Shown here: piece by piece, positions 48,572 to 60,401 of the stretch | Layout of the letters: every line of letters starts with the position of its first letter | Position numbering within the stretch: the stretch's first letter is position 1 | Source: Symsagittifera roscoffensis | Taxonomy: Eukaryota > Xenacoelomorpha > Acoela > Convolutidae | NCBI RefSeq assembly: GCF_963678635.1 | Contig: NC_087063.1 | Span: forward strand, 62,001 to 126,000 | Length of the DNA: 64,000 bases | Reading direction: 5' to 3' | Program-made: the position numbers and the translations under genes | The notes under the pieces: model-generated | Databases searched by the model: none | The model's input: the letters and a program-made list of their open reading frames with translations, nothing else | Told to the model about the DNA's origin: nothing

Positions 48572-48632
48572 GAGGTTACGCAGTTGCGTTTTACCCTAAG
48601 GTCTGGGGGTACGAGTCCCAGCCGGACTTGTT
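48572..48632 (+). other. Second tRNA-like relic (also near 53233-53290)
   Basis: GGTTACGCAGTTGCG followed by a CTGGGGGTACGAGTCCCAG arm looks like D- and T-arms of a tRNA. The T-arm stem CTGGG/CCCAG is intact, but the acceptor stem is not convincing. Confidence 0.3.
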
Positions 48633-48971
48633 TCTTTTTCAGTGTATGCATTTTTAAGTTTTTGTCCGGTAAAAATTAAAGTGTCGGACTTTCGTTTGTC
48701 TGGCCAAGTTTTGTCGGCTTAGGTGCAACATCACAGATTTTTTTATGTAAGCAAGCATCATGCTATTTGCAATTGTTGATTATTGTAGTTGAAGGGGGAC
48801 TTTTTCGGCTTATATGATGTCTGCTCGAAGATTTTCGGCTTTGTTGCCGCCTCGAAAGTTTTGATCTGTTGCTAATTTGAAATTCAAATATGTTGATTGG
48901 CATGTTTGAGTAGATTTCTTGTTTGATTAAAACAGGAATTACGAAAATCTATGGGTTCGAGTTTTTTATTA

Positions 48972-51900
48972 TTTTGCTTCATTTTCTATCTGAGCTGGTT
49001 TTTGGTTTAGCCGTTAAATTTAATACTGGTAGAAGAACCAACAGAAAAATTCATATTTTGGTGACTATTTTAATTGAAATTTGTATCGAAGCAACCAGTA
49101 TTTTGAGATTTTTAGGTTGCGCGCATTCTGTTAATCTTAAGCCGCAGTCATTAAGAGTATTTTAAAAGTTCGACCTTGTAGGTTGTATAAATTGATTTTC
49201 CGAGTTCTCGCAAAGCACTTAAAGTTCGCATGCAAATTTAGAAGCAAAAACATCAAGCTAAAAACTACTATTACAGAATTTTTGGTACCATTTGACCGAA
49301 AAAGTGGGGCGCGCTTCCACAAAATTACTACATATTGGTATCGAAAACGCATTAAGAAAAATTCCGCTCTATCGAAACCGGCTGCTGACTACAGTTACTT
49401 AAAATAATTTTTTTGTACTCTAAATGATTTAAAAGCGTCATAAACAGAAACAGTTTAAGAAAAAAAATTCTCACTGATGTCGCATCCTTATAAAACCTTA
49501 AATTTTTATGCGGGGTTCATCAAATTCCACAAATTAAAAACTGGTTCTGGAGGAAATGATTTTTCTTCGCCAATCTCGGGAGTTGCAAAATTTAACTGTA
49601 AGTAATTTATTGAATTATAATTAATATTATTACTGGTTACTGACATTTAACGTTGACAATAATTTAGTTAGATAGAAACAAAAGATTTTCGCGCGGAATT
49701 CAACACCGAGACAGCGTTGACTCGAGATGTGTCCATGTACTCATTTTGTAGCGTAAAACTCAGTAGTCTCGCCATACTTAGCCCAGAGCTCGTTTCTACG
49801 CTTTGGGTAGCACATATTTGAATCCAGTTAGGTCAGGATCTGTTTTTTTTTTCCAACTGGAGTATTTTCGCTTCACAAAAATTTTGGCCTAATGTTTGTC
49901 TGGTTTTATTTTGCTGAGTTTGTTGCCACATCATGGGCTTTTTTGTGCTGTAGTTAATTTTCATTATGATTAGAAAGGTTTTGTTCATTGTAATTTTCAT
50001 TGTGAGAGCAAGTGTTTTGTAATTGGAATCACACATTTTGTAAGAAATTCAGTAATACGTGCAGTTATTTTCACGTTTTTTTCATGGCACATCTCACGAA
50101 GTTTCAATTATAACTACCTAGTCTTTATTAAATAGTATTTTTTTTTTTTCAAATAAACTTCATGTTTTTTTAGATAAGTTGTTTCCATTGGCTCAATATC
50201 CGTTTTTAGGCATTTATTATTATTTGATACCGGTATTTGTTGGCTTCGTTTTCGAAGCATGGGTTTTAAGTTTGTTTAAACTGTTTTTTTATAACTGAAA
50301 GTTGTTCTGTAATTTGATAAGTTTGTTACGCTTGCGATTAGCAAGCGTTAGCAAATTGAAATAAAGAATTTTTCGGGTTAATATCTTGATTTTTTCGGCC
50401 TAGATGATTTCAGTATGTTTTGTCGTCTTTAATATTTTATGTCCTTTGTAGGTCTAAAATTAGTTACTGTTGTTTTGAATAGATCATGCGTATAATAGTT
50501 TAAACTTTATCGTTCAAAACTTGGCAACCGTTTTTTGACAACAATTTTTCATGGTTTTTTTGCTTTGGGCTTAATAGGCGTCCCTCTAATGTTTTTTGTC
50601 GGCTAAGTGGCCGCTCGGTTATTACTGAATGTTTTATTAAAATTGTTAGTGGTTTTTCTAGACTGTATTTCTGAAATAGAAATAATCATTTCTTCGTTAC
50701 ATTAAAGTTGGTAGTGGTTTTTCTAGACTGTATTTCTGAAATAGAAATAATCATTTCTTCCAAAAAAAGTTTTCCTTTTCATCAGTTTGTTCTTTTTGAA
50801 ATTAGTAATTGCTTATTCAATTCTATTCAAGATAGCTTGCAGTGCCACTTTGTTTCGCTGCAATACTATTCTTCACTTCTATTTTTAATTGTCTTGTTTT
50901 TTCAATAATTGAAGTTTATCGAGAACAAAGATGTGAAAATTTTAGTAGATCTAGTTTTTCAAATTTTCTAGGAATTAGTGGCTTTCTCAATTTCTGGCTG
51001 CTAGTTTATCATGCTATGTTGGTGTTGCATCGTATGAGGTGCCAAGCGCTGCTTCACCTCTGTGTAATTTCAAATTTCTATTAAGTTGATTTAAACTGTT
51101 GCGAAAATGTTATAACGCGTTGGTTGCTGAATTTTTTTGTTTAAAGGGATTAGGTGCCATTTGATAAATTAAATGCTAATTTAACGCCGTTGACTTTGTT
51201 TCTAGGCGTGTTTTACTGAAAATAAACGCCATTTGAGATTAATGCATGAAATTTTTGTAGCTGATTTGTGCGACTTTTCTCAACGTTTTTTTACTTAATG
51301 GTTTTCGTTTCCATTTTTATTTCCTAGCTTTCATCGCTATGTTTATTGGGCTCAAAGTTATTTTAAAAGTAGTGGAGTTTTTCTAGACTGTATGTCTGAA
51401 ATAGAATTAATCCTTTTTCCAAAAAAAAAATTTCCTTTCATCAATTTGTTTTTTTTGAAGTTAGTTATTGCCTATTCATTTCTAATCAAGGTAGCTTACA
51501 GTGCCACTCTGTTTCGATGCAATAATATTTTTCACTTGTACTTTTAATTGTCTTGTTTTTTCAGTAAATAAAATTTATCCAAGGCAGAGATATGAAAATT
51601 TTTGTAGATCTAGCTTTTTTCGAGCTGAAAGTTTTAGAAGATCTAGTATGTCTTATCATAATACATGGAAGTTTTATTGCCAATCTTAATACATTGAGAA
51701 ATCTATACCCTATCCGATTGGTGTAGAGGATCTTAAAACATGGTAAGATCGAGTGCCAAACTTTTTTAAAACTTATAATCTCACCATCTGAAACCTATCT
51801 TGATAAATTGGGGAACCTTTCCCTATTTTAAGAATTTCTATTACTCATCCTAATGCATAGGCAATTCTATTCACTATCTAAATACATTGAAAAATTGGGC

Positions 51901-53636
51901 GCTGAAAATTTTTTGTGAAAATTATCATCTGAAACTTGGTATAACACATCTTAATACATTGGGAAACCTATAACCTATCTTCATATATTAGGAAACCTTT
52001 TCCGTATCTTAATACATAGCTTGGAGACCAGATCTTCCATGACCTATGTTAATACTTGGGGTTCTCTAACCACACCCCCATTTATCAGCTCCAACAAATA
52101 CTACTCTCATCATGGACTTTTTTGTTCTGTTTTTAGTTTTCATTTTGCTTAGTGTTGTTTATTGTGATTTTATTGTGTGAGCATTGTGTTTTGTATTCGG
52201 GAACACAAATCTTTCAAGAAATTCAGTAGTACGTGCATTCTTTTCACGTAATTTCAAGGCATCTTTCGTGAATTTTCAATTATAACTACCAAGTCTTTTT
52301 TTTGAGAATTATTTAGTTCTTTAATAAATTTAATCAAAAAATCATGTTATTTGGGATTATTTGTTTCCGTCGGTTCAATTTCAGTTTTTTTTCAAAGGCA
52401 TTTGTGTTATCTGATACGGGTTTTCATTCTCATCCACCGAAGCGTGGTTTTTTAGTTTGATTTAGACTGATTTTTTTATTACCGAAAGTTGTTCTGTAAT
52501 TTAAAAGTTTGTTACGTTTGCGATTATCAAGCGTTATTAGATCGGAATATAGATTTTTGGGCTCACAAGTTGATTAACAGAATCACTTCTATATTGGTTC
52601 AAAATGTATTCAAACTTCAATGCGTCACCAGGAACTTAGCTTGGATGTGAAGAATATGCCTGGGACGGCAAAGGTCGTGGGTTGGAATCTGACCAGGAGC
52701 TGTTTAGTTTTTTTCTCCAACTGGATACATTGCTTTCCAAAAGATGTCAGCCTCTAGTTTGTCTGCTTATGTTTTGTGGGCTTGGTTGCCACATCGTAGA
52801 AATGATTTGTTACGCAATTTTCATTTTCTTACGCAAATTTTTTGTACGCAGTTTTTAATGTAGTTGCTTTTAATGTTTTGAATAACTCCTGCAGTTTAAG
52901 AGTCGATGGGTCGTGATGATTTCAGACTCTTATATGGGTCGTGATGATTTTTTTTCAGGAAAAATCTTAAAATATGTCCAAGCTCAATTTTCAAAGTTTA
53001 AAACTTAATTGCTCCGGAAGTTTTTAAAACAACAGTTTTTTTGGCTCATAGGGCATCAACTGACTTTTTGTCAGCATAGTAGCCGGACGGTAATTATCAA
53101 AAGCTCATTTAATACATGTGGTTGTATTGTTCTACTGTTTTTCTGAAGTTGTTTTCATTTTTTTATATCGCTAGCTTGCATTGGATTTATAAGTGAACCT
53201 TAGCATCTTTGAAAATGCTTCTCACTTGGTTTCGAGGTTACGCAGTTGCGTTTTACCCTAAGGTCTGGGGGTACGAGTCCCAGCCGGACTTGTTTCTTTT
53301 TCAGTGTATGCATTTTTAAGTTTTTGTCCGGTAAAAATTAAAGTGTCGGACTTTCGTTTGTCTGGACAAGTTTTGTCGGCTTAGGTGCAACATCACAGAT
53401 TTTTTTATGTAAGCAAGCATCATGCTATTTGCAATTGTTGATTATTGTAGTTGAAGGGGGACTTTTTCGGCTTATATGATGTCTGCTCGAAGATTTTAGG
53501 CTTTGTTGCCGCCTCGAAAGTTTTGATCTGTTGCTAATTTGAAATTCAAATATGTTGATTGGCATGTTTGAGTAGATTTCTTGTTTGATTAAAACAGGAA
53601 TTACGAAAATCTATGGGTTCGAGTTTTTTATTATTA
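48972..53636. repeat. Large tandem duplication, copy 2 (about 4.7 kb)
   Basis: Compared with copy 1 it has an additional 522 bp (about 49426-49947). It also has about 31 extra bases near 52893, a local doubling of a GGGTCGTGATGATTT segment. Otherwise only scattered substitutions are seen, so the duplication is recent. Confidence 0.93.
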
Positions 53637-53639
53637 TGC

Positions 53640-54540
53640 TTTTTTCGAGCTTTCGAATTTTTTTTGCAAAAAGATTTGGTTTTTCTTGAAAACCATTTTG
53701 CTGAATTTCAAGAAATAGGTATCAATGGATAGACCGCCTTGCTACAAAAATTTGGCTGCGCTGCAAAATTGGCTAGTTCAAAAGTTTTTTCTCAAAAAGT
53801 TATGGCCTTCGGAAAAGTAAAATATCTATTTTTTTACCGGTTTTTGAAAGTTTTTGACTTAACTCGAAAACCACCCTCCTTAATCTGAGAATTTTGGTTC
53901 AAGATTACGGTTTTTATAAAGCTACCCTGCATTAGCGGCTATGCCCAAAATTTTATCGTCCTCTTCTGAATAGTCATCATTCTGTTTTTTTGACTATTTT
54001 TCTAAAACTTTTCTCGAAAACCACCCTCCCAAATATATTGTTATGAGTTCAACGGAGAAAAGGGTTATAAGGATCTTCCCTGAATTTGCGGCCATGCCCA
54101 AAACTTTTACATATAAAGCTATGATTCTGGGAAAAGTCAAATTTTTGATTTATGGACCGTTTTTTGGAAACGTTTTGGTTTTTCTGGAAAACCACACTGA
54201 CAACTCTTAGTTTAAATGTTAAATCGAGAAAGTAGCTTGTGAGAGTCTTCTCTGTCTCTGCTTAAGCGGCCACAACATTCTTTTTGCATAAAATTACTGA
54301 GTTTTGAAAGTCAAGCTTTTGAACTTTAAACAGTTTTTAGAAACTTTTTGACTTTACTTAAAATCTACCCTATCAAATCTGAGATGAAGGCGTCAATCGA
54401 AAGAACTGGTTGCAAGAATTTTTTTCTTCTGAGCGAGATTTTCCTGCAAAAATTAGGTAGCGACTCCCGATTTTCAAAAAAAAATTATGTCTTCCCCATT
54501 TCTCAAATTTTCACTCTTCTCAATTATTGAGATCCAACTA
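53640..54540. repeat. Dispersed AT-rich repeat, several diverged units
   Basis: Units of roughly 170-190 bp share GAAAACCACCCTC, GCGGC(T/C)ATGCCCAAAA and GAAAAGTCAAATTTTTGAT segments. The same motifs recur at 62060-62460, so this is a dispersed family. The 60-codon frame at 54348 is in it and is not credible as a gene. Confidence 0.6.
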
Positions 54541-54647
54541 CGGTTATGAGCAGACTATTTTTGAAATTACGCTTTCCATCCCTCATCAGTATAACAAAGT
54601 CGAAAAATGTCAAACTCTACTCAAGTATCAGCACTTGCATTTGATAT

Positions 54648-54826
54648 TGCTTGTATAGCAGGGACTGAATCTTCCAATAGCCCCTGAACTTGAATAGTTA
54701 TTGCTCCAAAAATCAACAAATAATTTTTGTTCAGCCAATATCAAATGCAATTTTTGGAGCAATAACTATTCGAAACCAGCTCAGGGGCTATTAGAAGATT
54801 CAGTCCCTGCTATACAAGCAGTCTTA
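54648..54826. repeat. Foldback repeat with about 70-bp arms
   Basis: TTGCTTGTATAGCAGGGACT at about 54647 is mirrored by AGTCCCTGCTATACAAGCAG ending at 54821. Inner blocks ATAGCCCCTGA/TCAGGGGCTAT and TAGTTATTGCTCC/GGAGCAATAACTA pair as well. ATTTGATATTG/CAATATCAAAT is displaced relative to them, showing rearrangement. It is probably a MITE. Confidence 0.75.
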
Positions 54827-54942
54827 GTTATCGTATATCGGCAGACGCCAGTTATCAAAATAAGCTGTTTTAAATCATTTTCGAAGACTGCTTTTGTACA
54901 TCGTTATACCTGTTAGTAGATAGTTCTTTTAATTTGAGCTCT

Positions 54943-55068
54943 CAAAATTGAGGTTTTTGTTCAGTTTTCCGCTTGTTCTATAATAGGCTCTAAATATCGT
55001 GCATTCAAAATTGAGGTTTTTGTTCAGTTTTCCGCTTGTTCTATAATAGGCTCTAAATATCGTGCATT
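54943..55068. repeat. 63-bp tandem duplication upstream of SYAP1
   Basis: CAAAATTGAGGTTTTTGTTC starts at 54943 and at 55006; the copies are essentially identical. The pair lies 100-220 bp before the SYAP1 start, so it may fall in the promoter. Confidence 0.85.
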
Positions 55069-55168
55069 CATTTGCAATAGTCCGCCATTGTTTTTAAAGG
55101 GGCTTGGTTTATTTCAGAAAAAGCTAGATGAGTTTTGATTTGAGACCCTAACCAGGGTAATTGCAATC

Positions 55169-57839
55169 ATGAGTTTTCTTAGTTCAATCAGCAGCTATCT
55201 GCAGCCTCAAACTGAAGGCGATAAGCAGACAATTGCGCATCCGAAATCAACAGAAGTGGAAGAAAGGGACGAGGAAGAAACAAGTTCTCCGGCGGCAGAT
55301 TGCAGTGAACAGAAGTCAGGAGTGAACAATTTGGACGAACAGTTGAACAAAGGAGTGGACGCCGCTTACGATTATGGGAAGAAACTGGGAGGCTTCTTGT
55401 ATACGTTTGCATCCACCGCCTCGCAGCAAGTGAAGACACATGCTGACAAGCTGGTGGAGGGGACAGTACTGCAGGACTTCAACGAAGAGCGAGACAAGTT
55501 TGAAAAGGAGCAGAAAGGAGGAAGCACGGGCACTTCCCAACAGCAGAACGACGACTCCTTGTTGCCCTGGATTGGATTTGAAGATGAAGATGAAATCAAA
55601 AGACAGGCTAGATCAACCCTCTTCTTTTTCTTTTCATAAACATGTCAACTTTTTTCAATCCTTTCTGAGATGTGATGAGCGAGTTATGAGCTGCCCGAAG
55701 TAACTGTCGTTGAAGTTGGACAATAGTAGTTAAAAACATACCACTGACGTTTAATGTCAGCGCTGCTACTTAATTGCAAAACTCTGCTTCTTAATTGCGA
55801 ATGATTCAGTTCGATCTTTTAGCTCGATTTCATTGCGCTTTCATTGGTTTGTCAGCAGACTTTAAATGTGGCTGCTTTTATCGTTCTCCTCCTCCGAATG
55901 AAATGTTTTGTGTTCAGGTGCTGTCTCTCTCCTCGGACGACAGGAACTTCCTCAGAGATCCCCCGCAAGGCATCCAGTTCAACTTCGACCTGCAGCAGAA
56001 CTTCCCGGCTGCAGTGGCGTTGCTGCAGGTCGACAAGAATCTACAGAACATGAGGTACATACAGTTGTGACAATGTGGATCAAGAGTATCTCTTACTGTA
56101 TTCGGCAACTAAATTTTTTCATTACGTCTCAAATGGCATAAATTTCATGCAAGTTGCATTTAAAAATCGAAATTAAGTTTTTCGTGAACAATGTGTGAAA
56201 ATTGGTCAAGTTGTCAATTCAAATGCTGATTCACTTAATTCTTTTGTTTGTCGCTTAACATTTGTTTGGAAGCAAATAATTCCAAATCTTGTTCACATGT
56301 TTTCGTTCCTGACAAAATGTTACAATTCAAAATTGATTAAAAAAAACTTTGAATTACAATGAAAACTTGAAATTTATACCATATGGGAAAGGTTTCATTT
56401 TTATGCCGTAAGGGAATTATGCCATTTGGGAGGCTGGACCTTGTTTTGTTTTTTCAGTTTTATGTATTTAAAAAAATCCGATAAAAATTGGGTTGTTGGA
56501 TTTTCGTTTTTTCTGCTCAAGTTTCGTCGGCTTAGTTGCTTCATCACGGATTTTACTTGTTCTGTAAGCAATTTTTAGCTGCAAGTGTTGTTCATTGTTG
56601 TTTCAGGGCGGGCTTTAAATTTTTTCACCACATTTTTTTGGCTCAACTGGTTTCTGCTCAAAGTTGTCGGCTTTGTTTCCGCTTCATACGTTTTGCTCCG
56701 TGGCTTTTTAATATTATTATTTTACTTGGCATGTGCGCCTAGAAAGAACTTTTATCGATACATCAAAAAGTTTTGGTAGACCATGTTTTTTTCAACTTAT
56801 CGTTTTTCTGATGTTTGTGTTGCATCTCAGGTGATGTAAAGCTCCGCTTCGCCTCCTTGTATTAGTATGTTTCATACCAATTTACAGACTAAAAACTATT
56901 TATTAAACGACGACAGTGCTGCAATCAGGGAGACCTGATGTAAAAAAAAGTGTCTGATTCAAGTTGAATTAAGAATGGTGGTTCGACATGTCATCTCTGT
57001 GTAGGTACAATCTGGTGCCTAAGAAGCTGAAGGAAGATGTGTTCTGGAGGAACTACTTCTACAGAGTCACTCTCATCACCCAGTCCGCCCACCTCAAGTG
57101 CATGGGCGACCAAGGGAACAAAGCAGCCGCAACCACACAGGAACAGCACGCTCATGCACAAGAGAATCAAAAGGCCAAGGATAGCCAAGATACAAGTGAG
57201 AGTTTGAAGCTTATCTGCAATAAAAGTCTAATTTGCAATCTCATACATTTTACGCTTACGTTTTTGCATGAACCTTTCTAGTAGAATTAGGGGTCGAATA
57301 ATGGACGTAATTTATATGCATAGTCGGTGTTTTCGCCTTGAAAATATTTATTTAGGCGAGGTTTTCATTCCGGTAACATAATTACAACGTTTAAGTGTTA
57401 GTTGTTTGTTTATCTTGCTGTTGCCATATAACTGTTGCGCCAATGCAGCAATAACTTATTAGGAAAACAGAGAGTGCTGTCAAATGGATCGACCGCAGAT
57501 GACCCTCAAGATGGTTTGAACCAGGAGGATTTTGTCAGCGATACCTTTGATGCAGACCAAGAGCAGATGGAACAGATGCGAAAGGAGATCGAGAGTCTCG
57601 AAAAGAAGACAGACGAGGGATCCACCAACGTCGCCGAATCACAAGGAGCCGACGGGAACCCTGCGGACGATGACCTGGACGAGATCGAAAAGGAACTGGA
57701 AGACTTGGACGCCACCGATTTCGAAGTGGTGAATGATGGGGAGAACAGTGCCACCGGAAGCACCGGCGAGGAAACCGGTGCCGCTGGCTGGGAAAATGAG
57801 TTGGAACAGATGCTTGAAAACGAGGTGTCTAGTAGTTAG
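55169..57839 (+). CDS. SYAP1: Synapse-associated protein 1 homologue (BSD domain), four exons
   Basis: Exons 55169-55606, 55918-56054, 57005-57195 and 57463-57839 join in phase to give 380 aa (human 352). The N-terminus has the short amphipathic start and Tyr-Gly-Lys/FASTAS region of the family. Exon 2 carries LSSDDRNFLRDPP. The BSD domain runs across exons 2-3 and ends in the diagnostic FWRNYFYRV. Exon 4 has FVSDTFDA, a long coiled coil and the acidic C-terminal end WENELEQML. In mammals SYAP1 is linked to Akt signalling. Intron 1 must begin GC (CAG|GCTAGA) because homology demands Gln-Val at that junction. Introns 2 and 3 are GT-AG, the latter with a weak acceptor (TTATTAG). AATAAA is at 57886. 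Confidence 0.92.
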
Positions 57840-57885
57840 ATGGTATGCTAGAGAAAAAGGCAAAACAAAAGTGTAGTTAGATGGG

Positions 57886-57891
57886 AATAAA
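57886..57891 (+). terminator. Poly-A signal of SYAP1
   Basis: AATAAA lies 47 bases after the stop codon, within GGGAATAAAACACTG. Confidence 0.65.
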
Positions 57892-58159
57892 ACACTGAAT
57901 ATGATGAATCATCCTTAACTGTAATGATAATGTAAATATTTAGTACCCTCGGATCTTTGAATCGTTCGCTCTATGGTCGGGATTTTTACACTAGCCAGCT
58001 TGCAAGCGAAGTGTATTAGTACGAATCTTCTTTTTTTTCTAGCCTAACTAGCAAATTAAATTGTTCAATAAAAGTGCTAACTTATTTGGCGGAACTTTTA
58101 CTATAATCACGATCTGTATCATTGTAAACTCTCTTCTTTATTTGTTATTGTGATTATTT

Positions 58160-58230
58160 AAGTCTCCGTGGCTGAGTGGTTAGTGCGTGAGACGCATAAT
58201 CCCTAGGTCGCAGATAAAATCCGAGACTTA
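58160..58230 (+). tRNA. tRNA-like pseudogene or SINE head
   Basis: AAGTCTC at 58160 can pair with GAGACTT at 58223. TGGCTGAGTGG is an excellent internal box A. GACGCATAATCCC resembles an anticodon arm with CAT (Met-like), but position 33 is G instead of T. The T-arm GGTCGCAGATAAAATCC lacks the GTTCGA core. It is therefore likely a decayed tRNA or tRNA-derived SINE, not a working gene. Confidence 0.4.
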
Positions 58231-58924
58231 ATCGAATTTTTACTAATTCGAGGCTTATTTCTACTTTTTCTCATTGCCCTTTATAGAGCTGCTTTTTGTC
58301 GTGTTCACGCTAGTGTTTGCGAAGCGAAGCTTTGCCTCTATGTAAAAAGTTAGTTTTAGTATTAAGTTCACGCTTAGAAGCATTATTTGATGCAATGATC
58401 TCAGTTGAAATTGGGATACCTTTCATGCCAGAAAAACCGAATGCCCAGAAATAATGTGGTCAATGTGAAATTTAAAATCAGGGAAATCGTTCAGTTTTGG
58501 CGCGTTCAAAGGGCGTTGATTGGCTGAAAATTTTAAAGCATTTGATTTGATCCAGCTTTAATCAGAATAGCGCTTGCTCAAATAATTATCACCTAAATTA
58601 TCTTGGTAACGCGACAAATCGCAACAAAAGACAACTCGTATCAAAAGACAACTCACCAATTTAAGGAAAGCAACTACTGGTAAAACTTGAAAAATGATTT
58701 ATAACAACAAAATTTTGGTTTAAGGTAGCACGTGGGCGATAACCGGCTCTAAGTTGTATAAAGTCATAGCATCTGTTGGCAAGCACGCAACACGTTGGCA
58801 CGAATGCGGCGATGAGTGTTTTGCGATGTCTTTTAATGCGAGTTTTCGCGTTACGAATTATCTTGACTATAATGCGCGAACTCATACGGTCTAATAATTA
58901 CAGTGCTTATTTAAATTAAGCGGC

Positions 58925-59515
58925 TTATTGATAAAAAAAACTTAAAATTTCAAAACCGTTTTTCTCAAATTGGGTTTAGATAAGACAAACAGTGATCAGA
59001 ACAAAATTTGTGCAGAATTTCACCAGAATTAACATGGTGCAATTTTTATCTAAAATTCTCAAGCTACATTTTACCCCAAAATGGGTCATTTTGGCTTTTT
59101 TTAGTAAATCAAGAATTACGCTGAAACTATTTAATTAATTTATGAAAAGAAGCCTCTTACAGAGGCCAACAAAATTTTAGAAGGGTTACATTTCTTGACT
59201 ATAAGCAAAAATATTTTCTCTTATACAGGTTTTCGGAGTTTTAACCCTTCTAAAATTTTGTTGGCCTGTGTAAGAGGCTTCTTTCGATCTAACTTTTTAA
59301 TCAATTAATCAGACAATTTCAGCGTAATTCTTGATTAATTAAAAAAAATTTCCCATTTTGGGATAGAATTTAGGTTGGGAATTTCGGAGAAAAAATTGCA
59401 CCATATTAATTGTGGTAAAATTCTGAACAATTTTTCTTCTCTTCACTTTTCAACCCAATTTTTAAATCTTAACCCAATTTGAGAAAAACGGGTTTGAATT
59501 TTCAATTTTTATGTC
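58925..59515. mobile_element. Large foldback element, arms of about 275 bp
   Basis: The left arm (58930-59205) and right arm (59230-59515) mirror each other. The inner 40 bases (AGAAGCCTCTTAC... and its inverse) are nearly perfect. Middle blocks TCAAGAATTACGCTGAAA/TTTCAGCGTAATTCTTGA and outer blocks TTTCTCAAATTGGGTTTAGA/TTAACCCAATTTGAGAAA are more diverged. No transposase is present. It sits between SYAP1 and NTF2. Confidence 0.85.
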
Positions 59516-60401
59516 TCATATATCCTATCCGGTTAATTTGAATCAGCACTGTCCTCTAATAATTTTTAATAACGGTCTCTACCTAGTTGTTTGGATTTTG
59601 AATGTTAAAGCGCAGTTGTTGTGAATTTTCTAGTTAGTTGCGCGGTGAATTGAGCATTTGAAGGTGTACAACTGAACTTGGTGCAGGCTGTCAGATACGT
59701 AATTGGGGGTTGTTTTCTCATGTTCAAGCAATTCTTTTCGTTACCAGATGAGTTAAATATTGTTCACACTAGATGTCAGCTAAATAGTTACATTATTGTC
59801 TCAAATTTTAAACATTCCATTATAACAATAGTCTCTTCATATCAGCCTTTTTTATCCAATGCTAATGTAAAAGACCGCACTAGAAAAACAAACCCATGCT
59901 CGTGTCTTAAGATGCATTAGTTTTTCCCCAATTACACATTTATTTGAAAAGACTTTTAAAGCATCGATAGCTTCGCAACGAAAAGAGAACACAATCTTTG
60001 GCGAATTGATGTGGATATTTCTCCAAAAAATTTCTCCATTTCTAGGTACGTTAGTTTTTTTTACGTGTCACTTTTTTTAATTAAGATTCGGTGCACGTAG
60101 TTCAGAGTCTTATATAGGTCGTGGCGATTTTTTTCGGGAAAGGTTTGACTTTTGATTTCAGTTCATTTTTTTTTTCATTTCCCCTATGGGGCAGCAAAAG
60201 TGTGAAGGTCACGAAAAACGTGATCGACTTCTAGTTTCCAAAATGAGTATTTTTTCTGTTTACTCTTGTTTATTGACTCTTTCTTTTCCAACTGACTGTT
60301 GGCCATGTGTTGAATTGTATGGACAAGATATGTTTCTCTTTTCAGATTAGTTTTGTCCTCACTTCACATACTTGATTGTTCACATACAGTTTGACTTGAG
60401 T

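Larger units (their letters stand above)
44859..48971. repeat. Large tandem duplication, copy 1 (about 4.1 kb)
   Basis: It begins TTTTGCTTCATTTTCTATCT and ends GGTTCGAGTTTTTTATTATT. It is nearly identical to 48972-53636 apart from a 522-bp block missing after 45312. Inside, two older degenerate halves (about 45.3-46.7 and 46.7-47.9 kb) resemble each other, with recurring TTCTAGACTGTATTTCTGAA and GCAGTGCCACT segments. A 54-bp segment is doubled at 46010-46110. The DNA is AT-rich and the short frames lack support as genes. Confidence 0.93.

Noticed and set aside
44861-51689. Short frames found twice (for example 44861/48923, 46208/50842, 46869/51501)
   Set aside because: They are shared only because the region is tandemly duplicated. 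No motif, splice or start context supports coding.
60372-60401. Upstream extension of NTF2
   Set aside because: It would start at TTG. The ATG at 60402 fits the family N-terminus and has a good context.
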